Below, piece by piece: positions 1 through 10,909 of a stretch of 64,000 nt of DNA (within the stretch, counting starts at the first letter, position 1; every line of letters begins with the position of its first letter). The stretch is from Liolophura sinensis. Taxonomy: Eukaryota; Mollusca; Polyplacophora; Chitonida; Chitonidae. The translations under genes and the position numbers were made by a program. Under the pieces are notes generated by a model. It did no database searches. It had not been told where the DNA came from and was given only the letters and a program-made list of their open reading frames with translations. The stretch is taken from positions 32,161,608 through 32,225,607 of the forward strand of contig NC_088300.1 of assembly GCF_032854445.1 (NCBI RefSeq). The letters are read 5' to 3'.

Positions 1-92
1 CGGCACAGCTCTGACAATACATATATTTGGTTAATAACTTATTCTGAATGGAGGGTGAACTTGGCATTACACAATTGAACGTATTGTTTGAA

Positions 93-168
93 TTTGTTTT
101 TTTTTTTATTTTCATTTATTTTTTTTTTATTTTCATTTATTTTCTTTTTTTATTTTTATTTATTTGGT
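93..168. repeat. T-rich low-complexity tract
   Basis: Runs of T are interrupted by short ATTT and CATTT words. The tract looks like the reversed A-rich tail (AAATAAATAAA type) of the SINE fragment that follows, extended by slippage. Confidence 0.7.
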
Positions 169-245
169 GCTGAACCACTGACGGATCTTTAACAAGCTAC
201 TGGCGAACTTCCTCACGTGTGAGGTAAAAGTTTGAATACCATATT
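160..245 (-). mobile_element. SINE 3'-region fragment (family C)
   Basis: Read on the minus strand, this stretch has a GTTCGCCAGTAGCTTG block, then TCAGTGGTTCAGCACC, then an AAATAAATAAA tail. The same order of blocks occurs on the plus strand at 3605-3745 and, more diverged, at 57885-57995. It is a truncated copy with no tRNA-like head. It directly abuts the minisatellite array that begins at 255. Family assignment rests on visual comparison only. Confidence 0.4.
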
Positions 246-254
246 GATGGGGTG

Positions 255-1454
255 CAAGTGGTCTTCCATGCACAAGCGTTAGGAAACGGAGACGAGGACA
301 CAAGTGGTCTTCCATGCACAAACGTTTGGAAACGGAGACGAGGACACAAATGGTTTTCCATGTACAAACGTTAGGAAACGGAGACGAGGACACAAGTGGT
401 CTTCCATGCACAAACGTTTGGAAACGGAGACGAGGACACAAGTGGTCTTCCATGCACAAACGTTAGGAAACGGAGACGAGGACACAAGTGGTCTTCCATG
501 CACAAACATTTGGAAACGGAGACGAGGACACAAGTGGTCTTCCATGCACAAACGTTTGGAAACGGAGACGAGGACACAAATGGTTTTCCATGCACAAGCG
601 TTTGAAAACGGAGACGAGGACACAAGTGGTCTTTCATGCACAAACGTTTGGAAACGGAGACGAGGACACAAGTGGTCTTCCATGCACAAACGTTTGGAAA
701 CGGAGACGAGGACACAAGTGGTCTTCCATGCATAAACGTTTGAAAACGGAGACGAGGACACAGGTGGTTTTCCATGCACAAGCGTTAGGAAACGGAGACG
801 AGGACACAAGTGGTCTTCCATGCACAAACATTTGGAAACGGAGACGAGGACACAAGTGGTCTTCCATGCACAAACGTTTGGAAACGGAGACGAGGACACA
901 AGTGGTCTTCCATGCACAAACGTTTGGAAACGGAGACGAGGACCACCATGCACAAACATTTGGAAACGGAGACGAGGACACAAGTGGTCTTCCATGCACA
1001 AACGTTTGAAAACGGAGACGAGGACACAGGTGGTTTTCCATGCACAAGCGTTAGGAAACGGAGACGAGGACACAAGTGGTCTTCCATGTACGAACGTTAG
1101 GAAACGGAGACGAGGACACAAGTGATCTTCCACAATCGTTTGACAACGGAAACAGGAACACAAGTGGTCTTCCACAAACGTTAGGGAAAAGAAACGGGGA
1201 AACAAGTATTTTTCCACAAACGTTAGGCAACGAAATCGGGAAGACAAGCGGTATTTCACAAACGCTAGGCAACGGAAACGGGGACACAAGTGGTCTTCCA
1301 CAAACGTTAGGGAAAAGAAACGGGGACACAAGTGGTCTTCCACAAACGCTAGGCAACGGAAACGGGGGTATAAATGGTCTTCCACAAATGTTAGTCAGCG
1401 GAAACGGGGGTATAAATGGTCTTCCACAAATGTTACGCAACGAAAACAGAAGCG
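255..1454. repeat. Minisatellite, 46-bp units followed by 42-bp units
   Basis: Nineteen units run from 255 to 1118 on a strict 46-bp step (255, 301, 347 ... 1073), except one 36-bp unit at 945-980 that lost 10 bp. Eight units on a 42-bp step follow, starting at 1119, 1161, 1203, 1245, 1287, 1329, 1371 and 1413. The two forms differ mainly by a 4-bp TGCA block after TCCA. Many 46-bp units carry the perfect palindrome CAAACGTTTG. The left block is very homogeneous and the 42-bp block more diverged, suggesting recent amplification of the 46-bp form. Long open frames cross it on both strands because the unit lacks stops. A 46-bp unit shifts frame every repeat, so these are not taken as genes. Confidence 0.95.
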
Positions 1455-2912
1455 GTCGCCGCTTATTGTCACAGTAGTGGTGTCACATGATTGGTAATTG
1501 CGTTACACACCATATTCATGTGATAATAAAAGGCATAATAACGAGCAGTGAGGTTATGTAGGACAATTCAAAGATTACTTTGTCCAAGGCCAGGTTTGAA
1601 CACGCACAACGTGTGTCTCAATGAATGAAAGACAATTAGTGTCGGCCTCGGACAGGATTTGGTTCTTTCATACAGTTGGTGTTGAGTGAAAAACGGTCCA
1701 AACCTCCTTGATGATCTCTATAGGCCTACAATATGAATGAACAAATGAACGAATGAATGAACGAATGAATGAACGAATGAATAAATGAATTAATAAATGG
1801 ATGGATATATGAATACCTCATATAATCACTTGACCGTTACTACGACGACAATAAGGCCTATGTCGCAGGAATGACTATCCTGACGAACTAATATGAAATT
1901 ATCGATTCGTCAAAATTATTACACTATGATACTGTTAGTGATCGACGCTGTGTGCAATTGTAGTACCCTTCTCCAGGGATGGCGCAATCCGGCCACCGGA
2001 AGGGGTCGAGACCTGAAACGAAACCCTTGAAAACCTCCAGAACGCAGTTTACATCCTGACATCGATGGCACTAACTGCTCACATAAGATTCAGGATTATA
2101 TGTACATGTATTATGTATCGTGTAATACATTGTCACCACTGCTCAAGTAGGGGCCATTGCTCTGCGAATGGCTCAACGCTTTGCAGTTTATAGCCAACAG
2201 TGTAGATGTGCCATTGACGGTTGATTGAAGGTCATGTTGCTTCCTGAACTCCAACTCTAGGCCTATATATGGATGTCTTTAATGGTAAGAACGGTGAATA
2301 CATGTGACATACCCGAATGAAATTTATGAAACACAAATTCAGTCCTCATTTCCCCTGTCCAGTGTTGTAGATCTAGATTTCACATTCCCGATTGTCTTTT
2401 TGATTAGCGCGTCGTGGCGGAAGGTGCGCGCTAATGTGCCTAGTTTCTTCAGCGAGAACACCATACACCGTGATTGGCTGACTGATATTTCATGAAAACA
2501 CCGTTGCTTTTTTTTTTGTAGGTCCGAACAGGCACGATGATAGCAATTTGTTTAGTTCTGCTTGTGTGCAATAACAACAATTGACTGTGCCACATATCAA
2601 GTTTCTTTCTGTGTACACGCTCTGAATACGATTTGAAAACTGACACTGATTTATATGTCAAACACATGTAATGAGTTTTTCAAACTTAATCCATGGAAAC
2701 TGGATTACTATTTTCAATTATGTAGCATGATTTTACTTTACACATCGCTTGCTGTATATTGCCTCATAGTTTTGTACATATGCATGCATTCCTAAATATG
2801 TTGTGGATAGTTTGCTACTTCTAATCTTGTCTTGGCGAACATTGTAATTTCTAAACATATAAACATAATTTTGAAACTTAAGATGTCATCGGCTTTACAC
2901 GGAAGCTCGTTA
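1455..2912. other. Gene-free stretch with a tetranucleotide repeat
   Basis: No coding sequence is supported here. It contains a GAAT/GAAC-type tetranucleotide microsatellite at 1733-1800. It also contains a small perfect hairpin at 2403-2435 (ATTAGCGCG, 15-nt loop, CGCGCTAAT). A 9-mer matching the ERR half-site pattern TNAAGGTCA lies at 2226-2234, but about two such matches are expected by chance in a window this size. Confidence 0.6.
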
Positions 2913-3184
2913 GTGTCATGGTGAAAAACAATTGATGGAAAAAAAGTCGAAATTTCAGCTTTTTTCCCGAAATTTTGATTTTTCCCTCGAAATTTTAACT
3001 TTCCTATGACGAAATTTCGACTTTTTTATGTCATGGAGCTGGAATTGCGATATACCTTGCGTATTGTTTCACACGATATCTCCGAGTGTCATCAGAGTGT
3101 GTCATTGACAAGATGCCGAAATTTCGAGAAAAATAGTCGAAAATTCGACTATTTTTACTCCCAAATTGTTTTTCACCGTGACAC
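2913..3184. mobile_element. MITE-like foldback element
   Basis: The ends form a 21-bp terminal inverted repeat (2913-2933 and 3164-3184) with a single mismatch; each begins GTGTCA or its complement. The interior is built from GAAATTTCG motifs that make further inverted repeats: AAAGTCGAAATTTC near 2943 pairs with GAAATTTCGACTTT near 3010. A near-perfect hairpin AAAAATAGTCGAA/TTCGACTATTTTT sits at 3129-3156. There is no transposase frame. A clear target duplication was not seen, so the family is unassigned. Confidence 0.7.
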
Positions 3185-3604
3185 CAATGGGGTTCCGTTG
3201 TTCTTCAGAGCTACAACAAGGTTCTATATAGCTTGACAAGACGTGCCTTAGGAGCATTGATTATAGTACATAGCTAAACAACCCATAGCGATATACAGTG
3301 CAGGGTTTGATTGTGGCTGATTGAATGATGAAGAGGTTGATTATTGCCTGACGTCAGCTCTGTAAGCATTCTTTCAGCCATCTCTTGGAGATCTCATCTC
3401 CATCTCACATTTCATAATACTGTATCTAAGCTACGTCATATCCATTTATTTGGGTGTTTTTCCAATTTTCATAGAGGTACACGTGTTTTCCCTCCGTCAT
3501 GACAACACAAGCAGTCGACAATGCTCGTGTATAACGTTTGTGCGGTCTTGCACTCGTTGGGCACCGCTTAATTTCTTCCACCGATATGCTGTTCATATAT
3601 GAGC
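3185..3604. other. Unannotated stretch
   Basis: I see no gene, recognisable repeat or structured element between the foldback element and the SINE fragment that follows. Confidence 0.5.
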
Positions 3605-3750
3605 GTCACATGTTTAAAGGTTTGTCAGTAAATTGACAAAGGTCAGTGGTTTACACCGGGCCCTTAAAACTGGCCGCCATGGTATGTGAACAATACTTTA
3701 GTATAGCGTAAAGCAACAAATAAATATATAAATAAATAAATAAATATAGT
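3605..3750 (+). mobile_element. SINE 3'-region fragment (family C) with ATAA tail
   Basis: The fragment has TTGACAAAGGTCAGTGGTTT, a GGCCGCCATGGTAT block, AGTATAGCGTAAAGCAACAA and a long AAATAAATAAATA tail. It is the plus-strand counterpart of the fragment at 160-245. The 3' end resembles the MetaSINE-type tail (GTACGGCGTAAAACACCAATCAAATAAATAAA) found elsewhere in the window. The 5' head is missing or too diverged to see. Confidence 0.55.
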
Positions 3751-4979
3751 TCTCTTGAATGGCCCGAATTAGTGTGTTCGCACAAGCTGTGAATAATGTC
3801 AGGACAACCTAAGTCTACAGCCCACTTGACCAACTTTTGTACACACCAGAAGGCAGCCCCGATACATGACTTACACCACTTGCCCTTGTGTGTAGTATTG
3901 TGTACAAATCACACATAGGATGCATCCATTGTCTGCTCACTGCAGTCTATTATGATTGTTAGGTTCTTCGTTGGGAGTTGCATTGTCCCCTTGTTGATGC
4001 TATTGATTTTTCGTTATAGCTGTTACAAGACAACAACAATTTTCTGCATGGGTTATATTATAAAGGCAGAAATATCGGCGCCATGTATTTTGATATGTCT
4101 TGTTGAGCTTGGTTTAGCACGTTGTCTGCTGGAAAACGTTACGAAAAATAGGCAAAATCTTATTTATCATAGAACTGATTTGGTTACGCCTCACCATTAG
4201 CTACACTGCTTCACGGAAGAATGACGTAGATGTATAACGTTGCTGTGCTTGGTATTCATAAAAAATACGCACGCTAATGTTCATATACCTGCATGTCAAC
4301 GTGAAAAGATATCTAATACTTTTGAATTGATCAGCTCTGATTGATTCTGTTTGGTGACCCATTAAGATGTCATGGCTTATCTGTTTTGCAAGGCGTATCC
4401 GTCAGCTTTGTAGATCTTTCGTAATATTCGACATAAGTATATAATGTTCACATTATTTGGTACGAGCTTCAAACACTTACTGTTTCTGATTCTCTCGATG
4501 GATATGTCAAAAGCGATTGATTGTTAGGCACAACGAGTTGTCGTTCCTGGTTGAATATCCCCCTGAATTTACAGCAAATGGAAATCCACGTGGTTTTTAA
4601 GATATAATTTTCTTAACACGTTTAGTATTTGAACGCGTATAGTTTTAATCAGTGGCAAAGAGTGCAGGCGCATGTGTGGGTGACATGCGATGCCACTACA
4701 AGCGATCGCCCATAATATGGACGGTTTCCACACTGTGGGGAGTATGGAAGTGTCGCAGAAAACTGCAGTTGTTGAAAAGTTTCACCTTTAGGAGTTTGTG
4801 GCAAAGAATTGCAGTTGTTGAGACCTGGACAGTCATTGAATCCTACAGTGTGAGGAGCTTAGTAGTGCTATCAGGAATTGCAGTTGTTACCCTCCACAAT
4901 CAGTTACCCATTTTTCATAAGACATTTTAACTTAAAGAGACGTAGAGGCTTATGTAAGACTGCAGCACTGAGAGGTTAG
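3751..4979. other. Gene-free stretch with degenerate GCAGTTGTTG repeats
   Basis: No supported gene. Between about 4730 and 4900 the motif TGCAGTTGTTG occurs at 4764, 4810 and 4879, spaced 46 and 69 bp. It is accompanied by a GTGTGGGGAG-like block that also appears at about 14725-14790, next to a family-B SINE copy. This may be part of an extended repeat. An 82-codon frame at 3952-4200 shows no recognisable domain. Confidence 0.4.
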
Positions 4980-5200
4980 AGCAAAGAAACAGGACTGATT
5001 GGCCCGGTGCCAATATTATGTGACTGGGTGGAATGTCATGTACCGTGTCTCTGGCATAATACTTCAGTGGCCGCATGGGCTCGCCCTGGTGCAAGAAGTT
5101 ATAGCCCCCGCGCCACCGCCCACCCCGGTATAGTATGTATACACACACCTAAATAGCTCCTACTCGTCATATGACTGAGAAAATGTAGGTTATACCCCAG
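4980..5200 (+). mobile_element. SINE fragment, family B (outer-copy type)
   Basis: The stretch carries GACTGGGTGGAATGTCAT, GGCATAATACTTCAGTGGC and CTCGTCATATGACTGAGAAAA. The same blocks in the same order occur at about 20830-20986, in the host copy of the nested SINE. The tRNA-like head is not recognisable here. Confidence 0.65.
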
Positions 5201-5553
5201 GCATACATACATATGACTATAAACTGTGTACATTCATGAGAGACACCTGAGGTGAAAATCAAGACAATGTGTCGGGTGTAACGACGTCAGAGAAAAAAAA
5301 TTAGCACAGAATATACACTGTTTGTACCACAACAGATTTCGACTTATTTCCGTGAGAAATAAGACAACTTTCGCGTTCAACTGATTTTCAGATGACTCCA
5401 GTATCCCAGTTCCATGACCCTCGGTGTTTGTATGACGCTTTAGAAGGTACAAAAAAACCTGATGAGATGTATAGGTGTATGTCAACTAAAGTTTACATAT
5501 GTACCAGGTCGACCGACGGATGTATTATTTCGGTGAGTGACCGATTTAGGATG

Positions 5554-5632
<79 letters not shown>
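5554..5632. repeat. (TA)n microsatellite
   Basis: About 79 bp of nearly pure TA dinucleotide with one AA interruption near the left end. Confidence 0.98.
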
Positions 5633-5633
<1 letters not shown>

Positions 5634-5679
5634 TTGAATTGTATCAAACAAAGCATATATAAGTGACCCTGATGATGAT

Positions 5680-6510
5680 ACACTTAAAAAATGAATCTGT
5701 TAAATTTAACAGAAATCCTGTTATCTGAGTGATGCTAGAATGTATTCTGTTATTGCAGCAGATTATTACATATTCTATTAATTCAATACAACCATTGCAA
5801 GGCGGGGGGGGGGGGGATTTGACAAGAGCGGAACGACTATCACAGTCTATTAGGCGAGGGGCCAGGGGTTGCCTATGCCCCGGAAGCTCCGGGATATTAG
5901 ATTGCCGGGGAGAGAACCTGAGTGATTTCGAAGTGTTTTGAATGCAGATTTGGCCAATGTGTACACATTCATTTTCACATTAAAAAGACAAAAAACAACT
6001 TCAGCTTAGGTTGGGTTTAAAACAGGCTGTCCCTGAATATATAGTATTTATTGTCACGGGTTCCAGAGTTACAAACAGCAGAAGTAAAACTGCGTCATCT
6101 CTCTTGTCCACCAGACGGAAATGGCTACTGCTGCCTGCGTGGCACGATTTAAGAGAGGTAATTCTGTAAAACAAGAACATGTCTAAATAGGCCTACATAC
6201 TATTTAGAAAAATGGTACGAAATTGTAATATTGGTTTATACAGGCAACAGCAAATATCTGTGGAAAGAATGTTAATAGCTAGGTAAGAAATATAGGCTAA
6301 AATATTATTTTTCGTCGACTTGAGCGGAACATTTTTGCCTCGCAATCCCTCACCCCCACCACCAGCCTACGCCCCTGCATTCCATTAGACTAACAGGACA
6401 TCATATTGTTTAATATGACACAACAGTGTTATAATAATAGAATATACATTCGAGCATCACTCAGACAACAGACTTTCTGCTATATTTGACAGATTGATTT
6501 TTTTGAGTGT
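5680..6510. mobile_element. Non-autonomous DNA transposon with TIRs of about 75 bp
   Basis: The left end (5680-5760) and the reverse complement of the right end (6430-6510) align over about 75 bp at roughly 85% identity by eye. Both begin ACACT and share TCTGAGTGATGCT and GAATGTAT. The left TIR contains a perfect 16-bp palindrome CTGTTAAATTTAACAG (5697-5712); the right copy is slightly degraded. The 831-bp element has no transposase frame. Inside are a G-run (5802-5817), a GC-rich block near 5850-5920 and AT-rich filler. I could not fix a target duplication, so the superfamily is unassigned. Confidence 0.8.
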
Positions 6511-7249
6511 AATAATTGAGTTTTAATAGTATCGCATTTTTAACCTTTTCTGAATGTAATCGTTATTTATTTGAGAACCAGTGTGTGTTTTAAGCGGTAC
6601 AAAGATCATGCCTACACTGCATATCCTCCATGCATGTTGATAAACCATGTCAACAAGTTCTCCGTAGATAATATTGACGTGAAATTACAGTAACTCTATA
6701 TTATATAGGATACAATGAAAACATCCCATGAGTAGTGACCTTAACATTTACACTGCAACTAAAGAAGGCTGTCTGACCTTTGATTGTTTTTACCGAAAAT
6801 TATGTAGATCGTTATATCAACAATAGATGATGAAATTCGGTGAGTCAAATACTGGATGTGTACATCCCTGTGTCGCAGAAACTTTTATGTTAACTCGCGT
6901 CCATATACATCCAGCATTCAATTACTAATGATTTTAAAGGTCCTGCAAAATTACCCTGCTACACTTTGTGTGAAGATGTTCTTTGAATGCAAATAATTAC
7001 ATCCCAGAGTTTTTTTAAATTCAAAAATGGCTTCAAAATGGTTTAAATAAACAAAATAAATTCAAGCGTATATAAAACCAGCGGTAATTTGACCATTGAC
7101 ACGTGACGTGACGAGTTGAACGCTGAACGAGCAAGTGGCAAGTTACAAATGGCGGTAGCGTGAAATCAGGTGGTCATTGTCACATTACTGTACACGGCAA
7201 TCATCTCAGATGCCCAAACGCTGGGGGTATATAGAGAACTCCGTTGTCG
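6511..7249. other. Unannotated AT-rich stretch
   Basis: I see no gene or repeat with enough similarity to name. Confidence 0.5.
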
Positions 7250-7322
7250 AGGGGAATAGTACACCAGCACGGCGCAATGTCCCCGGAGCCTCCCACCATG
7301 CGGTCGCTGTGAGTTTCAGCTT
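7250..7322 (+). mobile_element. MetaSINE-like fragment (5' part)
   Basis: The block with ACCAGCACGGCGCAATG, GGAGCCTCCCACC and GCGGTCGCTGTGAGTT matches the 5' part of the full-length copies at 38204-38470 and 56865-57101. The usual middle and 3' parts are absent. A short AACAAATAAACAAATAAA run at 7374-7393 may be the tail of the same deleted copy. Confidence 0.65.
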
Positions 7323-7446
7323 TTGCAGGCCTTCATGCGGCCTTGTTTATTTGTTGCTTTGTATTTGTACAAAGCAACAAATAAACAAATAAAGTATATA
7401 TACTTTGTACTATAATAATCATATTGTTTCATGAATTATTTTAGTA

Positions 7447-7545
7447 TGTATTTATTTATTTGATTGGTGTTTTACGCCGTACTCAAGAATATTTCACTTA
7501 TACCACGACGACCAGCATCTTTATGGTGCGCCATGGCAACTCGGA
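7447..7545 (-). mobile_element. MetaSINE-like fragment (3' part)
   Basis: On the plus strand it reads TATTTATTTATTTGATTGG then GTGTTTTACGCCGTACTC and AAGAATATTTCACTTATACC. This is the reverse of the common tail domain seen at 36960-37040 and 38390-38470. Homology fades after about 7545. Confidence 0.8.
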
Positions 7546-8398
7546 TCCAAGTTGGACTGACCTTTGGTCTCTAGTATACATGAGAGCTACACATATGTTA
7601 GCAGTTTACCAACAAAGCATCATAACAAAGGTAGAGATCTACAGCAGACTACATAGCATTGCGCCGAAGTAGTTTAAGACCTGAAAGGTTCCCCATTCCA
7701 TTAAGTCCATACTAGCACCAGAGCATACTCCTTCCAGCGCACGCACCTCTCTCTACATTCGCTTTACATAACTGCCACCACTAGCAAAATTTGTACAGGA
7801 ATCTTGAACTGGGTTCACTGGGGTCAAGGTGATGGGGCAGGATGTGATGTCGTGGAACACAAAAACTTTTTTTGTCTCAACTTTTCTTACTAATAATACT
7901 TCATACACATGTTTTATTGCCCGCCGTTTCCAATTGAAAGATAAGACTTAGATATACATGAAGACAAACGTTTCTTATTCCTCTGTATAATTTATGCTTC
8001 TCACGAAAACTACCTTTAGTAAATGCTGGTACTTAGAAATGACCGAAGAGTTCCAAACACCAACGAAAATTAAAGGATCCCTTGCAACTGGCTAGGAAAT
8101 CGTCACACTTTGGTGCAGCAGTGAGGTGTAATTTTTTCACACAGAAAAAACAAGTAAAACTTATTTGAATATGAAGTACCACTGCTGTTAAATATGTATG
8201 AAAAATTGCAGTAATCCGATTTATACTTTTCGTTTTATCAAAGACAACAGTTGGGTCAAAAGCAGGTTTGGCTATTTTAAGGCGTTTTCCTGCGGAGATT
8301 CACTTCATGACAAAAATGATATTACGTGAACCAAAATCATTTCCACATATTTGGTGTCTGGTTGGGGAGTAGTAGGCCATAACGAAGTATCGTGTTGG
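7546..8398. other. Unannotated stretch
   Basis: No gene or identifiable repeat is visible between the SINE fragment and the left target-site duplication of the LTR element. Confidence 0.5.
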
Positions 8399-8403
8399 TT
8401 CAC

Positions 8404-8657
8404 TGTAATACTTTTATGTTAACGTCTTTTGACGTAAGAAAGTATAAGTAAATAAAGGACTCGAAACAGCGTCTCAATTCAGGCACTCCCTCTATTCCAC
8501 TCACTTCATCACCTCGAGCAGTATCACCCCGTCCCGCAGTATGTTTCTTATGTAATATTAACCAATCGCTATGCTGCAACATCATGAATATTAATTTAGG
8601 GGAGCTGATCATGTGATGTAAACATACACGTGCTAAACAAACTATGCTAATATCACA
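8404..8657 (-). repeat. 3' LTR (complete)
   Basis: A 254-bp LTR bounded by TG and CA (plus strand TGTAATAC ... ATATCACA), preceded on the coding strand by a purine-rich tract (AAAAGAAGGGCGA, complement of 8658-8670). The part from about 8494 to 8657 aligns with the surviving 5' LTR at 12600-12771. It holds a 14-bp segment, TATCACCCCGTCCC (8522-8535), that is largely missing from the other copy. Confidence 0.88.
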
Positions 8658-9338
8658 TCGCCCTTCTTTTGAAGAAAAGCTAATTACATTATTAATATTC
8701 TTAAACAAATTTTTCTTCTGAAGGACTGCCGAAGCATACACTTCAAATGCAACCAATTTCAATTTAAAACAAAACAGAATACATTGCAAACTGTAAGTAT
8801 TTGTAGAGTCCGTTTGATACTTAAAACTTGAGGTGGAGTCAAATGTCAAACGATATCCGTGGTTCACCATGTTTTAAAGCTAAACACAAATTTATCCATA
8901 CGTTAAACTTTCATAAGAGTGTTGAAATTAATATCTTATGCCCATACTTCAATCCCTGTCAATCAGATGGCACATTGCAAAATAGTGTCAATAAAATTGT
9001 CAAATAAAATTACGGTGCATTGTCAATTTCTTTTAAAACACTGTCAAGATCACACAATTTGGAACAATTTAATATACCATATAAATTTAATCATAGCACT
9101 TTGAATCATTCAAATCCATGAGTCAGAGTGATGGAAAAACTGAACCTATCTGCAAATGCATCACTCATTCCAATGCCAAGGAATGATGGAATCCAATAAC
9201 TGAATAAAATGCACACATTAATCACGATTCACAAATTCACTGTTGGAGCTGGAACTTGCATTCTGACTAAAATCTGCAACTGAAAGGAACACAAACTATG
9301 CTCACAATAACACACACACACACTTCCACTTTATTTAG

Positions 9339-9731
9339 TTATGAAATCAGATAAAAACGTAACCAAAACGTAAGAACTGTTGGTGATGTGTCAGGTGATT
9401 TCGGAGTCTCAGGATGAGTTGGGTTTTCCAGTGATGGAGGTGTCGAGCCTGTTGATTTGTTGTTCAGACTGTTGGCCGGTGGTGCTGGTTTGGAAGGAAT
9501 GATGTGACGACAGTTCCGTTGATAATTTCCACCGTCAGGTGTGGAGACAATATATGCTCGTGGTATTTCGGCTGCTTTTCTCACTATCGCTGGTTTCCAT
9601 TTCCCATTGAGGTGTTACATGTGCACATCCTCTCCTTCCCTTAATGGTTTTTGAGATTGGTTGTTACGGTTGTAGTATTTCTCACTGTTCATCCGTTTCT
9701 GTGAAAGTCGCCTTTGTACATCTTTTGCGTT
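9339..9731 (-). pseudogene. Retroelement integrase C-terminal region (broken)
   Basis: The conceptual product ends with a PRAYIVSTPDGGNYQRNCRH-type block, typical of the C-terminal region of gypsy integrases, followed by a proline/serine-rich tail. Upstream, a stretch with KRMNSEKYYNRN and PLREGEDVHM matches the linker in this family. An in-frame stop follows the VHM residues. It continues the integrase core to its right. Confidence 0.8.
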
Positions 9732-10249
9732 TTATACAGATGGACGGAGCTGTTTTTGTTGGACCGGGAGGTTGTTTCGAAGACGACGACTCATTAGGAG
9801 TTGAGCTGGTGTAGCGGTTCCATCAGTGGTTGTATTTCTGTAGACTAACAGTTCCATGTACAGGTCAGGGCCGTCGGTCTGGGCTTTCTTCATGATCCAT
9901 TTTGTTATACTGACATGCTTTTCAGCAAGTCCATTAGATTGGTGATGGTAGGGGCTGTTCATGGTGTGCTTGGAACTCTTTCATTGTCAGATAACAGTTC
10001 TTCACATATGCCGTGCCGGGCAAAGATTGATTTCATGTGGTTGATGACACTGTTGGCAGTGATATTAGGTAACATGCTGATCTCAAAACAGTGACTATAA
10101 TAATCAGCCACGATGACATAGTTATGGTTGTGCCACTCAAACAGATCTGTGGCTAACAATTTCCTTGGCCCGTTTGGTATCGGCGGTGACATCATCGGTT
10201 CCTTCGGTAGGGAGGACCTGAGTTCAAAACATGTGCTACATCTGTCCAC
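9732..10249 (-). pseudogene. Retroelement integrase catalytic core (broken)
   Basis: Two overlapping frames encode the core. The right frame (9959-10249) carries the first catalytic Asp in LATDLFEW and the second in LLSDNE. The left frame (9732-9962) carries the catalytic Glu region, SPYHHQSNGLAEKHV. A frameshift near 9960 separates the second and third catalytic residues, so no intact DDE core can be made. The usual SDNGPQF motif has degenerated. Confidence 0.88.
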
Positions 10250-10909
10250 TTAGTCTTCAATTTGCGAACAGATGTGGGGCCAGTAGAGAAATTCTCTAGC
10301 ACGTCGTTTGAAAAGTTCCATGCCGAAATGTCCTGCATGTATCTGTTGCAGCACGTCGACATGCAGTGATGGCAGAATCACAATTTTGTCACTTTTGAAC
10401 ACTATGCCGTTCAAAACAGTCAGTTCGTCTCGCACATTTTTGTCACTTTTGAACACTATGCCGTTCAAAACAGTCAGTTCGTCTCGCACATGCCAGAATT
10501 CTCTCAGATCAGCGTCCACTTGTCGTTTAATCTGTGGCCAGCCTCTGTGAATGACAGATTTAAGTTTGATGAGAGTTTGATCCTTCTGTGTTTCCAATTT
10601 AATTTTTTCCAGTTTTTGATCAGTTACTGGGATCTGTTCAAATACTGCATGAACGTGCTCTTCCAGGGTTGGATCTTCATGTGCGTCATGTCCAGATTTG
10701 TAATTTCTCAAGAGTGTGTCCGCAATCAGAATTTCCTTTCCGTGGCGAAAAACTACATTCAAATCGAAAAGCTGTGAACGCAGCATCATACGCTGTAGTC
10801 TGGGTGGTGCTGAAGCCAGTGGTTTGCGCATGATTACCTTAAGTTGCTTGTGATCACTTTGTACTGTCACTTGTTTTCCATAGATATAAGAATGAAACTT
10901 CTCAGCCAA
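10250..10909 (-). pseudogene. Retroelement RNase H end and H2C2 integrase zinc domain
   Basis: The N-terminal 70 residues are RNase H-like (VQSDHKQL, RLQRMML, FRHGKEILIADTL). The C-terminal end carries an integrase H2C2-like motif (QIHAGHFGMELFKRRAREFL, then WPHICSQI) with the metal ligands partly disrupted. An 18-residue segment is duplicated in tandem because of a 54-bp direct repeat (10388-10441 and 10442-10495). The frame overlaps the next fragment with a shift near 10880. Confidence 0.88.

Noticed and set aside
255-1118. CRISPR-like array of regularly spaced repeats
   Set aside because: There are no unique spacers, since whole 46-bp units are near-identical, and the sequence is eukaryotic.
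279-1385. A 368-codon open frame on the minus strand, and many shorter ones on both strands, in the minisatellite
   Set aside because: The 46-bp unit shifts frame every repeat and simply lacks stops. There is no codon periodicity in the left block, no start context and no domain.
5392-5637. An 81-codon frame ending in Tyr-Ile repeats
   Set aside because: The C-terminal half is the (TA)n microsatellite and the rest shows no domain.
8400-8870. A 156-codon minus-strand frame
   Set aside because: It overlaps the 3' LTR and polypurine region of the gypsy element and has no protein motif.
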